Shown: piece by piece, positions 52,950-60,950 of the stretch
How the letters are laid out: each line of letters opens with the position of its first letter
Numbering within the stretch: the first letter of the stretch is position 1
Assembly (NCBI RefSeq): GCF_038051945.1
Contig: NZ_CP150302.1
Location: 6,014,001-6,078,000, forward strand
Reading direction: 5' to 3'
DNA: 64,000 bases
Source: Paenibacillus sp. FSL H3-0469
GTDB lineage: Bacteria > Bacillota > Bacilli > Paenibacillales > Paenibacillaceae
The notes under the pieces: model-generated
Databases searched by the model: none
Told to the model about the DNA's origin: nothing
What the model saw: the letters and a program-made list of their open reading frames with translations, nothing else
Made by a program: the position numbers and the translations under genes

Positions 52950-54410
52950 ATGTTTAAGGATTTCAAGCTCATTGCCGGGCGTCCGGTATCGATCCAGGTG
53001 AAGGATTACATGAAGCATCTCATCATCAAAAGCGCGCTCCAGGGCGGGCAGAAGCTGCCCTCCACACGTGAGCTGAGCACCTTGCTGAAGGTCAGCCGGA
53101 ACTCGGTGATCTCGGCTTATGAAGGGCTGGAGGATGACGGCTTCGCCTACACCGTACAAGGCCAGGGCAGCTACGTCGCACAAGGCGCGGCAGCTCAGAA
53201 CGGTGCGGAAGCCGCCCCATGGACGTTGGACTGGAAGGAACGGCTTAGCGGGCAGGCGCTGCTTGCAGAGGAGCTGGACATTATGAAGCGGGGGATACGC
53301 GCGGAGAAGGGCACGATTTCTTTTACCAGCATCGCCCCGGATGAGCGTCTCTTCGAGCTGGATCATGTCCGCAGAGCGTTCCTGGAGCGTATGTCCGTAG
53401 AGGGCAACGTTCTGCTGAATTATGGATATGCCAAAGGCTATAAGCCGTTAATAGACTATCTCAAGCAATATATGGAGCATAAAGGCGTGGATCTGCGCGG
53501 CAAGGATATGCTGATTACGAACGGGTTCACGGAAGGCTTCGACCTGGTGCTGTCGGCTCTCGGCAAGCGGCATGGCGCAGTGGTCTGCGAGAATCCGACG
53601 CATCATACGGCGATCAAGAATCTGAAGCTGCACGGCTTCGGAATTCACGGGGTCACGATGGAGCGGGACGGCATCCACCTCGGGGAGCTGAAGCAGGCGC
53701 TGGAGGCGCGGCCGTATGACTGTGCTTATCTGGTTCCCTCCTACCATAATCCCACCGGCATCGTCATGTCCCCCGAGAAAAGACAAGGGCTAATGAAGCT
53801 GATGCAGGACTACAACGTGCCGGTGATTGAGGACGGGTTCAATGAGGAGCTGCGCTATTCCGGCGCCCATGTGGCTCCGTTAATTGCGGCGGCGGGCGGC
53901 GGGAACGGCGTGGTGTATCTCGGCAGCTTTTCCAAAGTCCTGTTCCCCGGGCTGAGGGTGGGCTGGGTGCTGGCGGATCAGGAGCTGATCTATTATCTGG
54001 AGAGTGTGAAGCGGGCGCGGACCATTCATACCTCGACGCTCGACCAGTCCATTCTGTATCAATATCTGCTGGGCGGCAACCTGGAGAAATATCTCAAAAA
54101 AGCCCGGCTGGAGTATAAACGCAAATACGAGCTAACCCTGGCCTGCTGTAAGGAGCATATACCCTATGCCTCCTTGTCGGGTGATGGGGGGCTGCATCTG
54201 TTCGTAACGTTCGCGGAGGGCTTCAACACAAGGGAATTGCTGGCGGCTTGTCACGCGCGGGGAGTTATTTTTACGGCGGGAGACATCTTTTTCACAGACG
54301 GTGCAGGGCAGAACACGCTGCGGCTGGGCTTCTCCAGGGTAGCGGATGAGGATATCGTGAGGGGTATTGCAATCATCGGGAAGACAGCACGGCAAATCAT
54401 GGGAGAATGA
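52950..54410 (+). CDS. MocR family regulator (GntR HTH + aminotransferase), DdlR-like
   Basis: ATG at 52950 follows GGAGGCGATCGCAGG; the longer frame starts inside a terminator. The 486-residue protein has a GntR winged helix (~10-80: LPSTRELSTLLKVSRNSVISAYEGLEDDGFAYTVQGQGSYVA, shown in two parts here as LPSTRELSTLLKVSRNSVI and AYEGLEDDGFAYTVQGQG) and a class I aminotransferase-like domain with the PLP-lysine motif GSFSKVLFPGLRVGW. It is 9 bp from ddl. DdlR of Brevibacillus is a MocR regulator of ddl, so this is the likely role. Confidence 0.88.
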   Translation: MFKDFKLIAGRPVSIQVKDYMKHLIIKSALQGGQKLPSTRELSTLLKVSRNSVISAYEGLEDDGFAYTVQGQGSYVAQGAAAQNGAEAAPWTLDWKERLSGQALLAEELDIMKRGIRAEKGTISFTSIAPDERLFELDHVRRAFLERMSVEGNVLLNYGYAKGYKPLIDYLKQYMEHKGVDLRGKDMLITNGFTEGFDLVLSALGKRHGAVVCENPTHHTAIKNLKLHGFGIHGVTMERDGIHLGELKQALEARPYDCAYLVPSYHNPTGIVMSPEKRQGLMKLMQDYNVPVIEDGFNEELRYSGAHVAPLIAAAGGGNGVVYLGSFSKVLFPGLRVGWVLADQELIYYLESVKRARTIHTSTLDQSILYQYLLGGNLEKYLKKARLEYKRKYELTLACCKEHIPYASLSGDGGLHLFVTFAEGFNTRELLAACHARGVIFTAGDIFFTDGAGQNTLRLGFSRVADEDIVRGIAIIGKTARQIMGE

Positions 54411-54419
54411 GGTGCGGAT

Positions 54420-55508
54420 ATGCTAAGAGTAGGTGTGATTATGGGCGGAATATCGTCCGAATATGAGGTGTCGCTGAAGACCGGCAGGGAGATGCTTAAG
54501 GCGCTTGATCCGGCAAAATACACAGGAATCCCGGTACACATTACCTCGCGTAAAGAGCTGCTGGAAGGGACGGCCGGACTGGACTTCGCTCTGCTCGCTC
54601 TGCATGGGGCCTATGGGGAAGATGGGACGGTGCAGGGAGCACTGGAGACGCTCGGAATTCCGTATTCCGGGAGCGGGGTGCTCGCAAGCAGCTTGTGTAT
54701 GGATAAAGGGCTGGCCAAGACGATCATCCGCAGCAAAAGCCTCCCCACACCCGACTGGCTGTGCTGGGACAGCATGGATGACTATGCCCCGGAAGCCGTG
54801 GAACGGCTCGTCTATCCGGTGATGGTGAAGCCGAATTCCGGCGGGTCCAGCATCGGCATGACTAAGGTGAATCATCCGCAGGAGCTGCGGGTGGCGGTTG
54901 ACAAAGCTTTTGCCAGTGCGGATGGAGGCGCGGTGCTGATTGAACACTACATCCAGGGACAGGAGATTACCTGCTCCATCCTGGGGGGAGAGATGCTGCC
55001 GGTCATCGGGATTCAATCGCTGGGTGCAGACTGGTTCGATTATGAGGCCAAATACGAGCAGGGCGGAGCAGAGGAGCGGATTATACGGCTGCCGGATGCG
55101 TTGCAGGAACAGGTGCGGACGGCGGCGTTAACCTGCTACCGGTCGCTCAAATGCGCAGTGTATGCACGGGTGGATATGCTGCTGAAGGATGGTATTCCTT
55201 ATGTGCTGGAGGTGAATACATTGCCAGGAATGACGGCAACCAGCCTGTTACCCCAGAGTGCAGCGGCAGCCGGGATGGACTTCAGCAGCCTGCTGGAAGA
55301 GATCATTACCGGATCGCTGCGTGAGCGCGGGGGGCTGCAAGGCACATTTGACGAGGGAGCGCGGACGGCTGTGGAGTCAGGAATGGAGCCGAAGTGGCAA
55401 GTCAAGGTAACGCAGGAAGCCGCTTATTCCAATCATACCCATAATACCAATCATGTCCCCCAAGCGTCTCAAGCCCAGCCTGTAGAATCTGGAGGTGTCA
55501 AGCTATGA
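54420..55508 (+). CDS. ddl: D-alanine--D-alanine ligase
   Basis: Ddl makes the D-Ala-D-Ala dipeptide of peptidoglycan. ATP-grasp motifs: VGVIMGGISSEYEVSLKTG, ALHGAYGEDGTVQGALE, GIPYSGSGVLASSLCMDKG, MVKPNSGGSSIGMTKV and YVLEVNTLPGMTATSLLPQ. The core ends near residue 305; about 55 further residues, low in complexity (SNHTHNTNHVPQASQAQP), are an unusual tail. Its last bases overlap the next gene (ATGA). Confidence 0.94.
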   Translation: MLRVGVIMGGISSEYEVSLKTGREMLKALDPAKYTGIPVHITSRKELLEGTAGLDFALLALHGAYGEDGTVQGALETLGIPYSGSGVLASSLCMDKGLAKTIIRSKSLPTPDWLCWDSMDDYAPEAVERLVYPVMVKPNSGGSSIGMTKVNHPQELRVAVDKAFASADGGAVLIEHYIQGQEITCSILGGEMLPVIGIQSLGADWFDYEAKYEQGGAEERIIRLPDALQEQVRTAALTCYRSLKCAVYARVDMLLKDGIPYVLEVNTLPGMTATSLLPQSAAAAGMDFSSLLEEIITGSLRERGGLQGTFDEGARTAVESGMEPKWQVKVTQEAAYSNHTHNTNHVPQASQAQPVESGGVKL

Positions 55509-56737
55509 GCACTATGAGAAGGAATAAGGTTGACTTGCCTGAAAATAGAAGTAGCAGCCCTGTTCACAGCCAACTCATCAATCCGCGTTTACAGGAGATT
55601 CCGCCTTCGGGAATCCGGGCCTTTTTTGATCTGGCTGCGGGTAACAACGATATTATCTCGCTGGGAGTAGGCGAGCCGGACTTCGCAACACCCGAGCAGG
55701 TAAGAGCTGCTTGCATCCGTGCGCTCGACCGCGGGGAGACCGGGTACACCTCTAACAGCGGACTGCCGGAGCTGCGGGAAGAAATTTCCGGCTATTTGGA
55801 GGCGGGCTTCGGATTGCGTTATGATCCTGCGGATGAAATTCTGGTTACGGTGGGGAGCAGTGAAGCGTTGGATCTGGCACTGCGGGCTTTCATGGCTCCC
55901 GGGGATGAGATTCTGATTCCTTCTCCGGGTTATGTCGCCTACGCGCCTATTGCCCATCTGAACGGCGGGACACTGGCACCGGTGGAGACAACGGCGGAGG
56001 AAGGCTTCAAGCTTACAGCAGCAGCCTTGCGTCGAGCGATTACTTCACGTTCCAAGCTGCTGATGGTGAATTTTCCAAGCAATCCTACGGGAGCGGTTAT
56101 GACTTACGAGGACTGGCTGCCGGTTGCTGAAGTGGTGAAGGAGCATGGCTTGATCGTTATTTCCGATGAGATCTATGCCGAGCTGACTTACGACAGCAAG
56201 CATGTGAGCATCGCTTCCCTGCCCGGGATGCAGGAGCGGACGGTGGTGATCAGCGGGTTCTCGAAGGCTTTTGCCATGACGGGCTGGCGGGTAGGCTATG
56301 CCTGCGGGAACCGCGAGCTGCTCTCGGCCATGCTGAAGATTCATCAATACACTGCCATGTGCGCACCGCTGCCGGGGCAGATTGCTGCGGTCGAAGCGCT
56401 GCGCAGTGCGCTCCCGGATATGGAGCGGATGAAAGCATGCTTCAAAGAACGCCGCTCGCTGATCGTGGAGGGCCTGCGGGCCGCCGGATTGTCCTGCCAT
56501 ATGCCGCAGGGGGCCTTCTATGCTTTCGCTTCGATCAGCCGCACCGGGCTCGGGTCAGAAGAGTTCGCCATGCGCCTGCTGCAGGAGGCAGGGGTTGCCG
56601 TGGTGCCGGGTCATGTGTTCGGAACTGGAGGGGAAGGATACATCCGCTGCTCCTACGCCGCTTCTACGGCGAAACTGACCGAAGCGCTGGAACGGCTGGA
56701 AGGCTTCATGAGAGTTAAAAATCTAATTGTAAGTTGA
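55505..56737 (+). CDS. Class I/II aminotransferase (PatA-like)
   Basis: A 410-residue PLP aminotransferase. ISLGVGEPDFATPEQVRAA, GETGYTSNSGLPELREEI, NFPSNPTGAVMTYEDW, VISDEIYAELTYD and the PLP-lysine segment SGFSKAFAMTGWRVGYACG are visible. It resembles Bacillus PatA, an N-acetyl-diaminopimelate aminotransferase, which would fit the ddl neighbourhood, but aspartate or aromatic aminotransferase activity is equally possible. It overlaps the ddl stop by four bases. Confidence 0.88.
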   Translation: MSTMRRNKVDLPENRSSSPVHSQLINPRLQEIPPSGIRAFFDLAAGNNDIISLGVGEPDFATPEQVRAACIRALDRGETGYTSNSGLPELREEISGYLEAGFGLRYDPADEILVTVGSSEALDLALRAFMAPGDEILIPSPGYVAYAPIAHLNGGTLAPVETTAEEGFKLTAAALRRAITSRSKLLMVNFPSNPTGAVMTYEDWLPVAEVVKEHGLIVISDEIYAELTYDSKHVSIASLPGMQERTVVISGFSKAFAMTGWRVGYACGNRELLSAMLKIHQYTAMCAPLPGQIAAVEALRSALPDMERMKACFKERRSLIVEGLRAAGLSCHMPQGAFYAFASISRTGLGSEEFAMRLLQEAGVAVVPGHVFGTGGEGYIRCSYAASTAKLTEALERLEGFMRVKNLIVS

Positions 56738-56845
56738 TTTCATATCCCCTATAATCCTAACAGGAAGAAATAGGGAGATTGTAACAGCACTCCGGCCCGT
56801 CGCCGGATCAGGAAGCCCCCTTCTTCATATGGAGGGGGCTTTTGG
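56727..56845 (+). ncRNA. Candidate small RNA with promoter and terminator
   Basis: TTGTAA (56727-56732) and TATAAT (56750-56755) are 17 bp apart and lie at the very end of the aminotransferase gene. Predicted RNA from about 56762 has a TCCGGC / GCCGGA hairpin (56791-56807) and ends at a strong terminator, AAGCCCCC / GGGGGCTT (56813-56841) plus T-run: about 80 nt. It could equally be an attenuated leader for the downstream region. No known RNA family recognised. Confidence 0.5.
56813..56843 (+). terminator. Intrinsic terminator after aminotransferase gene
   Basis: Eight-bp G/C stem AAGCCCCC / GGGGGCTT with a 13-nt loop and TTTT. Confidence 0.85.
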
Positions 56846-57046
56846 GTTGCAGTAGGGGAAAGCTGGTACTGAAGGACGGAGGCCGGCTGGCAGAGACGCT
56901 GTTGGCTGTAAACTATGTAATTGTGGCAGGATGTAGGCTGGTGGGAGGAATAAGAGTGAGAAATCCCTTTGGTTGTGGTGGAAGTAAGCGGGTGAATGAG
57001 GTGAGAGGGAGAAAATCCTTTGATTCTACAGTGCTGTGAGGCACAA

Positions 57047-57270
57047 GTGCACCTGATTTCGGCGAAACGGGGCTAGGAGGTTAAATGAGGGGTATTAGTG
57101 CACCCGATTTCGGCGAAACGAGGCTTGACGGTCGAATGAGGGGCATTAGTGCACTTGATTCTGGCGGAATGGGGGTAAGCGGTTGAATGAGGAGCATTAG
57201 TGCACTTGATTTCGGTAAAATGAGGCTCGATGGTTAAATGAGGGGCATTAGTGCACCTGATTTTAGCTAA
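57047..57270 (+). repeat. 51-bp tandem repeat array, five copies
   Basis: Units begin with GTGCAC at 57047, 57098, 57149, 57200 and 57251 (last partial), exactly 51 bp apart. Each continues with a GATTTCGGCGAAA-like segment and AATGAGG(A/G)GCATTA before the next. Stops occur in all frames. The rest of the gap 56846-57556 shows no gene or recognised riboswitch. Confidence 0.92.
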
Positions 57271-57556
57271 CTTGACCTACCACACCTTGCACCATTCCGC
57301 CACCCCCGCACCTTGCAACTTTTACACAGTATGTTTATACAATGCACCAACTCTACAGCAGTATTTGACTAAATTTATCCTTCTAATACAGGCAGACTTA
57401 GACTCTTCTTTTGCTAATGAGCGGCATCGCCTGCAATACTTGCAAATTTAAGCTTCAATGAATGTTAAACAATTTCAACGTGATCTGATCAGCAGACACA
57501 GATGTATTCTTGCAACGGGAGTCCGCTTTCGCACTAACTAATAGGAGGCATTATTA

Positions 57557-58618
57557 ATGATCTCAGCCATTCAAGACGTAACCGGACGGATTGCTCCGCC
57601 TGACGAAAAAGCTACACTCCGCGCGGTGCTCCGCCTGAACAGTCTGACCAAGCCGCCCGGAAGCCTCGGGCGGCTGGAGGCGCTGGCTGTACGGCTGGCC
57701 GGAATCTCCAAAGTAGAGCAGCCCTGCTACAGCAAACGAACGGTAGTGGTTATGGCCGCAGACCATGGGGTCTGCTGTGAAGGGGTCAGTGCTTTTCCGC
57801 AGGAGGTGACCATGCAGATGGCCTATAACTTCCTAAGTGGCGGGGCAGCTGTGAATGTTTTGGCCCGTCAAGGCGGTGCTGAGGTACAATTCGTGGATAT
57901 CGGGATCAACGGCGACATCGACCACCCGCAGCTGATTAACCGCAAGGTCCGCCGGGGCACAGACAATATGGCAGCAGGTCCGGCGATGAGCCGGGAGGAT
58001 GCGCTGCGCGCGATTCTGGCCGGAGTTCATGTGGCGCAGGAGGCGGTGAAGAACGGCACGGAGATTTTTATTACCGGGGAGATGGGCATCGGGAATACGA
58101 CAGCCAGTGCGGCGGTCTTGTGTGCACTTGAAGGTATTCCGGCAGAGACGGCGGCAGGACGCGGGACAGGCATTAACGATGAGCGGCTCCAGCACAAAAT
58201 CTCGGTAATTGAACGTGCCCTCCAGGTAAATAACCCCGACCCCGCTGATCCGGTTGATGTGCTCGCCAAGGTCGGGGGGCTTGAGATTGCCGGGCTGGCC
58301 GGGCTGATTCTCGGAGCGGCAGCCCTGCGGATTCCGGTCATTCTGGACGGCTTCATCTCGGGGGCGGCAGCCCTGATTGCCCGGGCACTGGCGCCGGAAT
58401 CTACAGCTTATATGATCGCTTCCCATGTCTCTGGTGAGCAGGGGCATAAGCTGATGCTGGACCGCCTCGGTCTGGAAGCGCTGATTGATATGGGCCTGCG
58501 GCTGGGCGAAGGCACCGGGGGGGCGCTATGTCTTCATTTCATCGAAGCGGTCTGCCGGATTATGCGTGAGATGGCGACCTTCGAGAGTGCGGGCGTCTCC
58601 GGCTCGGAGAGCGTATGA
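57557..58618 (+). CDS. cobT: Nicotinate-nucleotide--dimethylbenzimidazole phosphoribosyltransferase
   Basis: CobT makes alpha-ribazole phosphate, the activated lower ligand. Typical segments: LTKPPGSLGRLEALAVRLAGI, VVVMAADHGVCCEGVSAFPQEVT, GGAAVNVLARQGGAEVQFVDIGI, GEMGIGNTTASAAVL, GRGTGINDERLQHK, GGLEIAGLAGLILGAAALRIPVILDGF and GEGTGGALCLHFIEA with the catalytic Glu. The 353-residue length is standard. It starts behind ATAGGAGG and leads the cobT-cobU-cobS operon. Confidence 0.96.
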   Translation: MISAIQDVTGRIAPPDEKATLRAVLRLNSLTKPPGSLGRLEALAVRLAGISKVEQPCYSKRTVVVMAADHGVCCEGVSAFPQEVTMQMAYNFLSGGAAVNVLARQGGAEVQFVDIGINGDIDHPQLINRKVRRGTDNMAAGPAMSREDALRAILAGVHVAQEAVKNGTEIFITGEMGIGNTTASAAVLCALEGIPAETAAGRGTGINDERLQHKISVIERALQVNNPDPADPVDVLAKVGGLEIAGLAGLILGAAALRIPVILDGFISGAAALIARALAPESTAYMIASHVSGEQGHKLMLDRLGLEALIDMGLRLGEGTGGALCLHFIEAVCRIMREMATFESAGVSGSESV

Positions 58619-59172
58619 GCATTCTGGTCACGGGCGGGGCACGCAGCGGTAAAAGCGGCTTCGCCGAGCGTCTGACTCGCAAGCTGGCTGACTCGCAGCG
58701 GGCGGTCTATGTGGCAACCGGACAGGCTTTTGATGCGGAGATGGAGGCGCGGATTGCATTGCACCGGCAACAGCGGCAGGCGGACGGCTTCCAGTGGGAG
58801 ACGTTGGAGGAGCCGCTTAAGCTCGCAGCGCTGCTGGAGCAGCTCTCCGGCAGCGGCCAGACTGTGCTGGTGGACTGCCTGACGCTCTGGCTGTCGAATC
58901 AGCTGCTGGCTGTGGAGGAGAAGAGCGGCAGGAAGGAATTGGTAGAGGCTGCAATTGCGGAACTGGAGCAAACCGTCTCGGGCTTCGAGGGCACGCTGAT
59001 TCTGGTTACGAATGAAGTGGGCGACGGCATTGTGCCGGAATATGCGCTGGGGCGGCTGTACCGTGATCTGGCCGGAAGAATGAACGCCAGGCTGGCTTCC
59101 CGGTGCGGGCAGGTCTTTCTCGTGACTGCCGGAATCCCGATTGAGCTGAGAAGCCGGGAGTATCTCCTGTGA
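58615..59172 (+). CDS. cobU: Adenosylcobinamide kinase/guanylyltransferase
   Basis: The 185-residue CobU phosphorylates adenosylcobinamide and then adds GMP. P-loop TGGARSGKSGFAERL, then ATGQAFDAEMEARIALHRQQR with the guanylylated His, VDCLTLWLSNQL and VTNEVGDGIVPEYALGRLYRDLAG match the family. It overlaps cobT by four bases and cobS by four (GTGA), so the three are translationally coupled. Confidence 0.95.
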   Translation: MSILVTGGARSGKSGFAERLTRKLADSQRAVYVATGQAFDAEMEARIALHRQQRQADGFQWETLEEPLKLAALLEQLSGSGQTVLVDCLTLWLSNQLLAVEEKSGRKELVEAAIAELEQTVSGFEGTLILVTNEVGDGIVPEYALGRLYRDLAGRMNARLASRCGQVFLVTAGIPIELRSREYLL

Positions 59173-59981
59173 GTGCGCGGGGAAATGCCGCGGCTGCGTT
59201 TCAGTTCCTGACGCGGTTTCCGGTCCGCACCAAGGGAGACTTCTCGCCGGAGCTGCTGCGCGCGAGCGTGGCCTATTATCCGCTCGTCGGGGCAGCCATC
59301 GGCCTTAGCACCGCACTCTGCGCCGCCGCAGCAGGCTGGCTGCTGCCCGCCTGGCCTGCCGCTGTCGTCACCCTCATCCTGTGGGTAGGGCTGACGGGCG
59401 GTCTTCACCTGGACGGCTGGATGGACAGCGCCGATGCGCTGCTCAGCTATCGCTCCAGGGAGCGGATGCTGGAGATCATGAAGGACAGCCGTGTTGGCGC
59501 TATGGGCGTGCTGGCCTGCGTGCTGCTCCTGCTGCTAAAGGCCTCGCTGCTGGCGGCATGGCTCGAAGGCGGCAGCTTCAGCCTGCTGCCGCTGCTCCTG
59601 CTGCCGCCGGTCTGGGGCCGCTGGTACATGGTGCGGGCGATGGCCCGCTATCCCCTGGCCCGCGGCAATGAAGGGCTGGCCGCCACCTTCGGCGGGCTGC
59701 CTACCCGGCAGGAGCGGCGCGCGGGTCTTAGCGCCGCACTGCTGACGCTGGCCGCTGCCGCCGCGCCTCTGGCGCTGGGCGCGGGCAGCGGGGCCTGGCC
59801 GCTGCTGGCGGCTGCGGCCATCCTGGCTCCGCTGGCTGCGGCGGCCTGCGGCAGGCTCGCGGCGCGGCGGATCAACAGCCGGCTCGGCGGGCTCACCGGC
59901 GACGTCTACGGCGCGCTGGGCGAGCTGCTGGAGACGGTGGTCCTGCTTGTGCTGGTACTGGCTCAGCACAACCTGCCTTAG
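59169..59981 (+). CDS. cobS: Adenosylcobinamide-GDP ribazoletransferase
   Basis: The 270-residue membrane enzyme joins adenosylcobinamide-GDP with alpha-ribazole. GTG at 59169 overlaps the cobU stop. Conserved parts: AAFQFLTRFPVRT, YYPLVGAAIGLSTAL, GGLHLDGWMDSADALLSYRSRERMLEIMKDSRVGAMG and the later LGGLTGDVYGALGELLET. The middle is Ala/Leu-rich and very GC-rich. Last gene of this operon; cobQ follows only after a 970-bp repeat-filled gap. Confidence 0.94.
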   Translation: MSARGNAAAAFQFLTRFPVRTKGDFSPELLRASVAYYPLVGAAIGLSTALCAAAAGWLLPAWPAAVVTLILWVGLTGGLHLDGWMDSADALLSYRSRERMLEIMKDSRVGAMGVLACVLLLLLKASLLAAWLEGGSFSLLPLLLLPPVWGRWYMVRAMARYPLARGNEGLAATFGGLPTRQERRAGLSAALLTLAAAAAPLALGAGSGAWPLLAAAAILAPLAAAACGRLAARRINSRLGGLTGDVYGALGELLETVVLLVLVLAQHNLP

Positions 59982-60092
59982 CGGGCCGCGCGGCAACTGC
60001 CCGCATCCGCGTCCGTCTGAATTGTGCGCCGTACCTACACAGTATTTATGCGCCGCTTCGCGCCGCGCCCGTAGCGAACAATCAGTGATACA

Positions 60093-60274
60093 TGTATTCT
60101 GTGCAACTAAAAACATTGAAACGGCATGCTTTCTTCTTGTAACTGTAGTCTGTACAACTAAATATGTCTGAATGGGCGAAAATCCAGATATAGTAGAGAT
60201 TTAATTGCACGAAATACAGCTAAACGGAGATTCGGCGGCAGACCAGGCGATTTAGTTGTACAAACTGCAATTAA
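60093..60274. repeat. Four-copy mirrored intergenic repeat, 51-bp period
   Basis: Two minus-strand copies (60093-60111 and 60144-60163, sharing TGTA.TCTGT.CAACTAAA) and two plus-strand copies (60200-60224 and 60251-60274, with TTTA.TTG.AC.AA). Each pair is exactly 51 bp apart. Same family and layout as 52501-52689. No gene is seen in 59982-60436. Confidence 0.75.
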
Positions 60275-60436
60275 GCCCCCCTGCACCCTAACCGGGGCAC
60301 GGTGAACTCTCGGCCAGCGATAAGTTAAAGCGGTGCTCACAAGTATAGGTCAGATGATTACTAATGCATAATCTGATTTACACTAGCGGGTAGGCATGAT
60401 GAAGCTTGAAGGACTAGAAGTGAAGTCACTGGGACA

Positions 60437-60721
60437 AATGTATGCGAAAAACAACATACAATCTGCAGGTAGGGGTGTGTGTGGCTCGAATGTATGCGAA
60501 AAACAACATACAATTTGCAGGTAGGGGTGTTTGTGGCTCGAATGTATGCTGAAAACAACATACAATTTGCAGGTATGGGTGTTTGTGACTCGAATGTATG
60601 TTGAAAACAACATACAATGTGTAGGTAGAGGTGTACGGGGCCTAAATGTATGCGGAAATCCGAACACAATGTGCTGGCGCGAAGGTAAGGGGCCCTATGT
60701 ATGCGGAAAACCGAACACGAT
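60437..60721. repeat. 52-bp tandem array of hairpin repeats, six copies
   Basis: Repeat cores at 60437, 60489, 60541, 60593, 60645 and 60696, nearly exactly 52 bp apart, each about 26 bp beginning AATGTATG. Copy 4 forms a perfect nine-bp hairpin TGTATGTTG / CAACATACA around AAAA; copies 5-6 carry CGG/CCG at the same place. The intervening 26 bp are also conserved. Same family as 30662-30738. Confidence 0.9.
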
Positions 60722-60749
60722 AGCAGGTGCTGTACCAGTGGTCCTCGTT

Positions 60750-60857
60750 GCGCCGTCCAGCCCAGGTGCACCGCTTCGTCCGGCGCAAGAACTGACCGCG
60801 CCGTCCAGCCCATGTGCACCGTTTTGCCCGGCGCAAGAACCGACCGCGCCGTCCAGC
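60750..60857 (+). repeat. 48-bp tandem repeat upstream of cobQ
   Basis: Two full units starting at 60750 and 60798 and a 12-bp third, each opening GCGCCGTCCAGC. The frame through them is open and joins cobQ, encoding Pro/Ala-rich repeats (APSSPxAPxxPAQEx), but there is no good start for it. Confidence 0.85.
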
Positions 60858-60950
60858 TGCGCGAGCCCTACACCATACACCGCACCACCCGGCAACCAAC
60901 AGCTGCCGCCGCCAAGCGCCGGCAGCAGCAAGAAAGCGAGGAAGATGAAC

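Noticed and set aside
57251..57451. 66-codon ORF downstream of the 51-bp array
   Set aside because: It starts within a repeat unit, has no ribosome binding site and no recognisable features.
56846..57556. Cobalamin riboswitch ahead of cobT
   Set aside because: I searched by eye for the B12-box and GCCACTG-type core here and before cobD and cobQ and found none. A covariance-model search would settle it.
60437..60721. CRISPR array
   Set aside because: The ~26-bp repeat and ~26-bp interval look CRISPR-like, but the intervals are nearly identical to each other, and no cas gene is in the window. It is a plain tandem repeat.
60361..60819. 152-residue minus-strand ORF with repeated CMLFSAYIR-like peptides
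   Set aside because: It is the open frame of the 52-bp repeat array. The period is not a multiple of three over the full array, and neither promoter nor ribosome binding site is seen.
60531..60950. N-terminal 140-residue extension of CobQ
   Set aside because: It would start inside the repeat array and run through Pro-rich 48-bp repeats. The ATG at 60951 has its own ribosome binding site and gives a normal CobQ.
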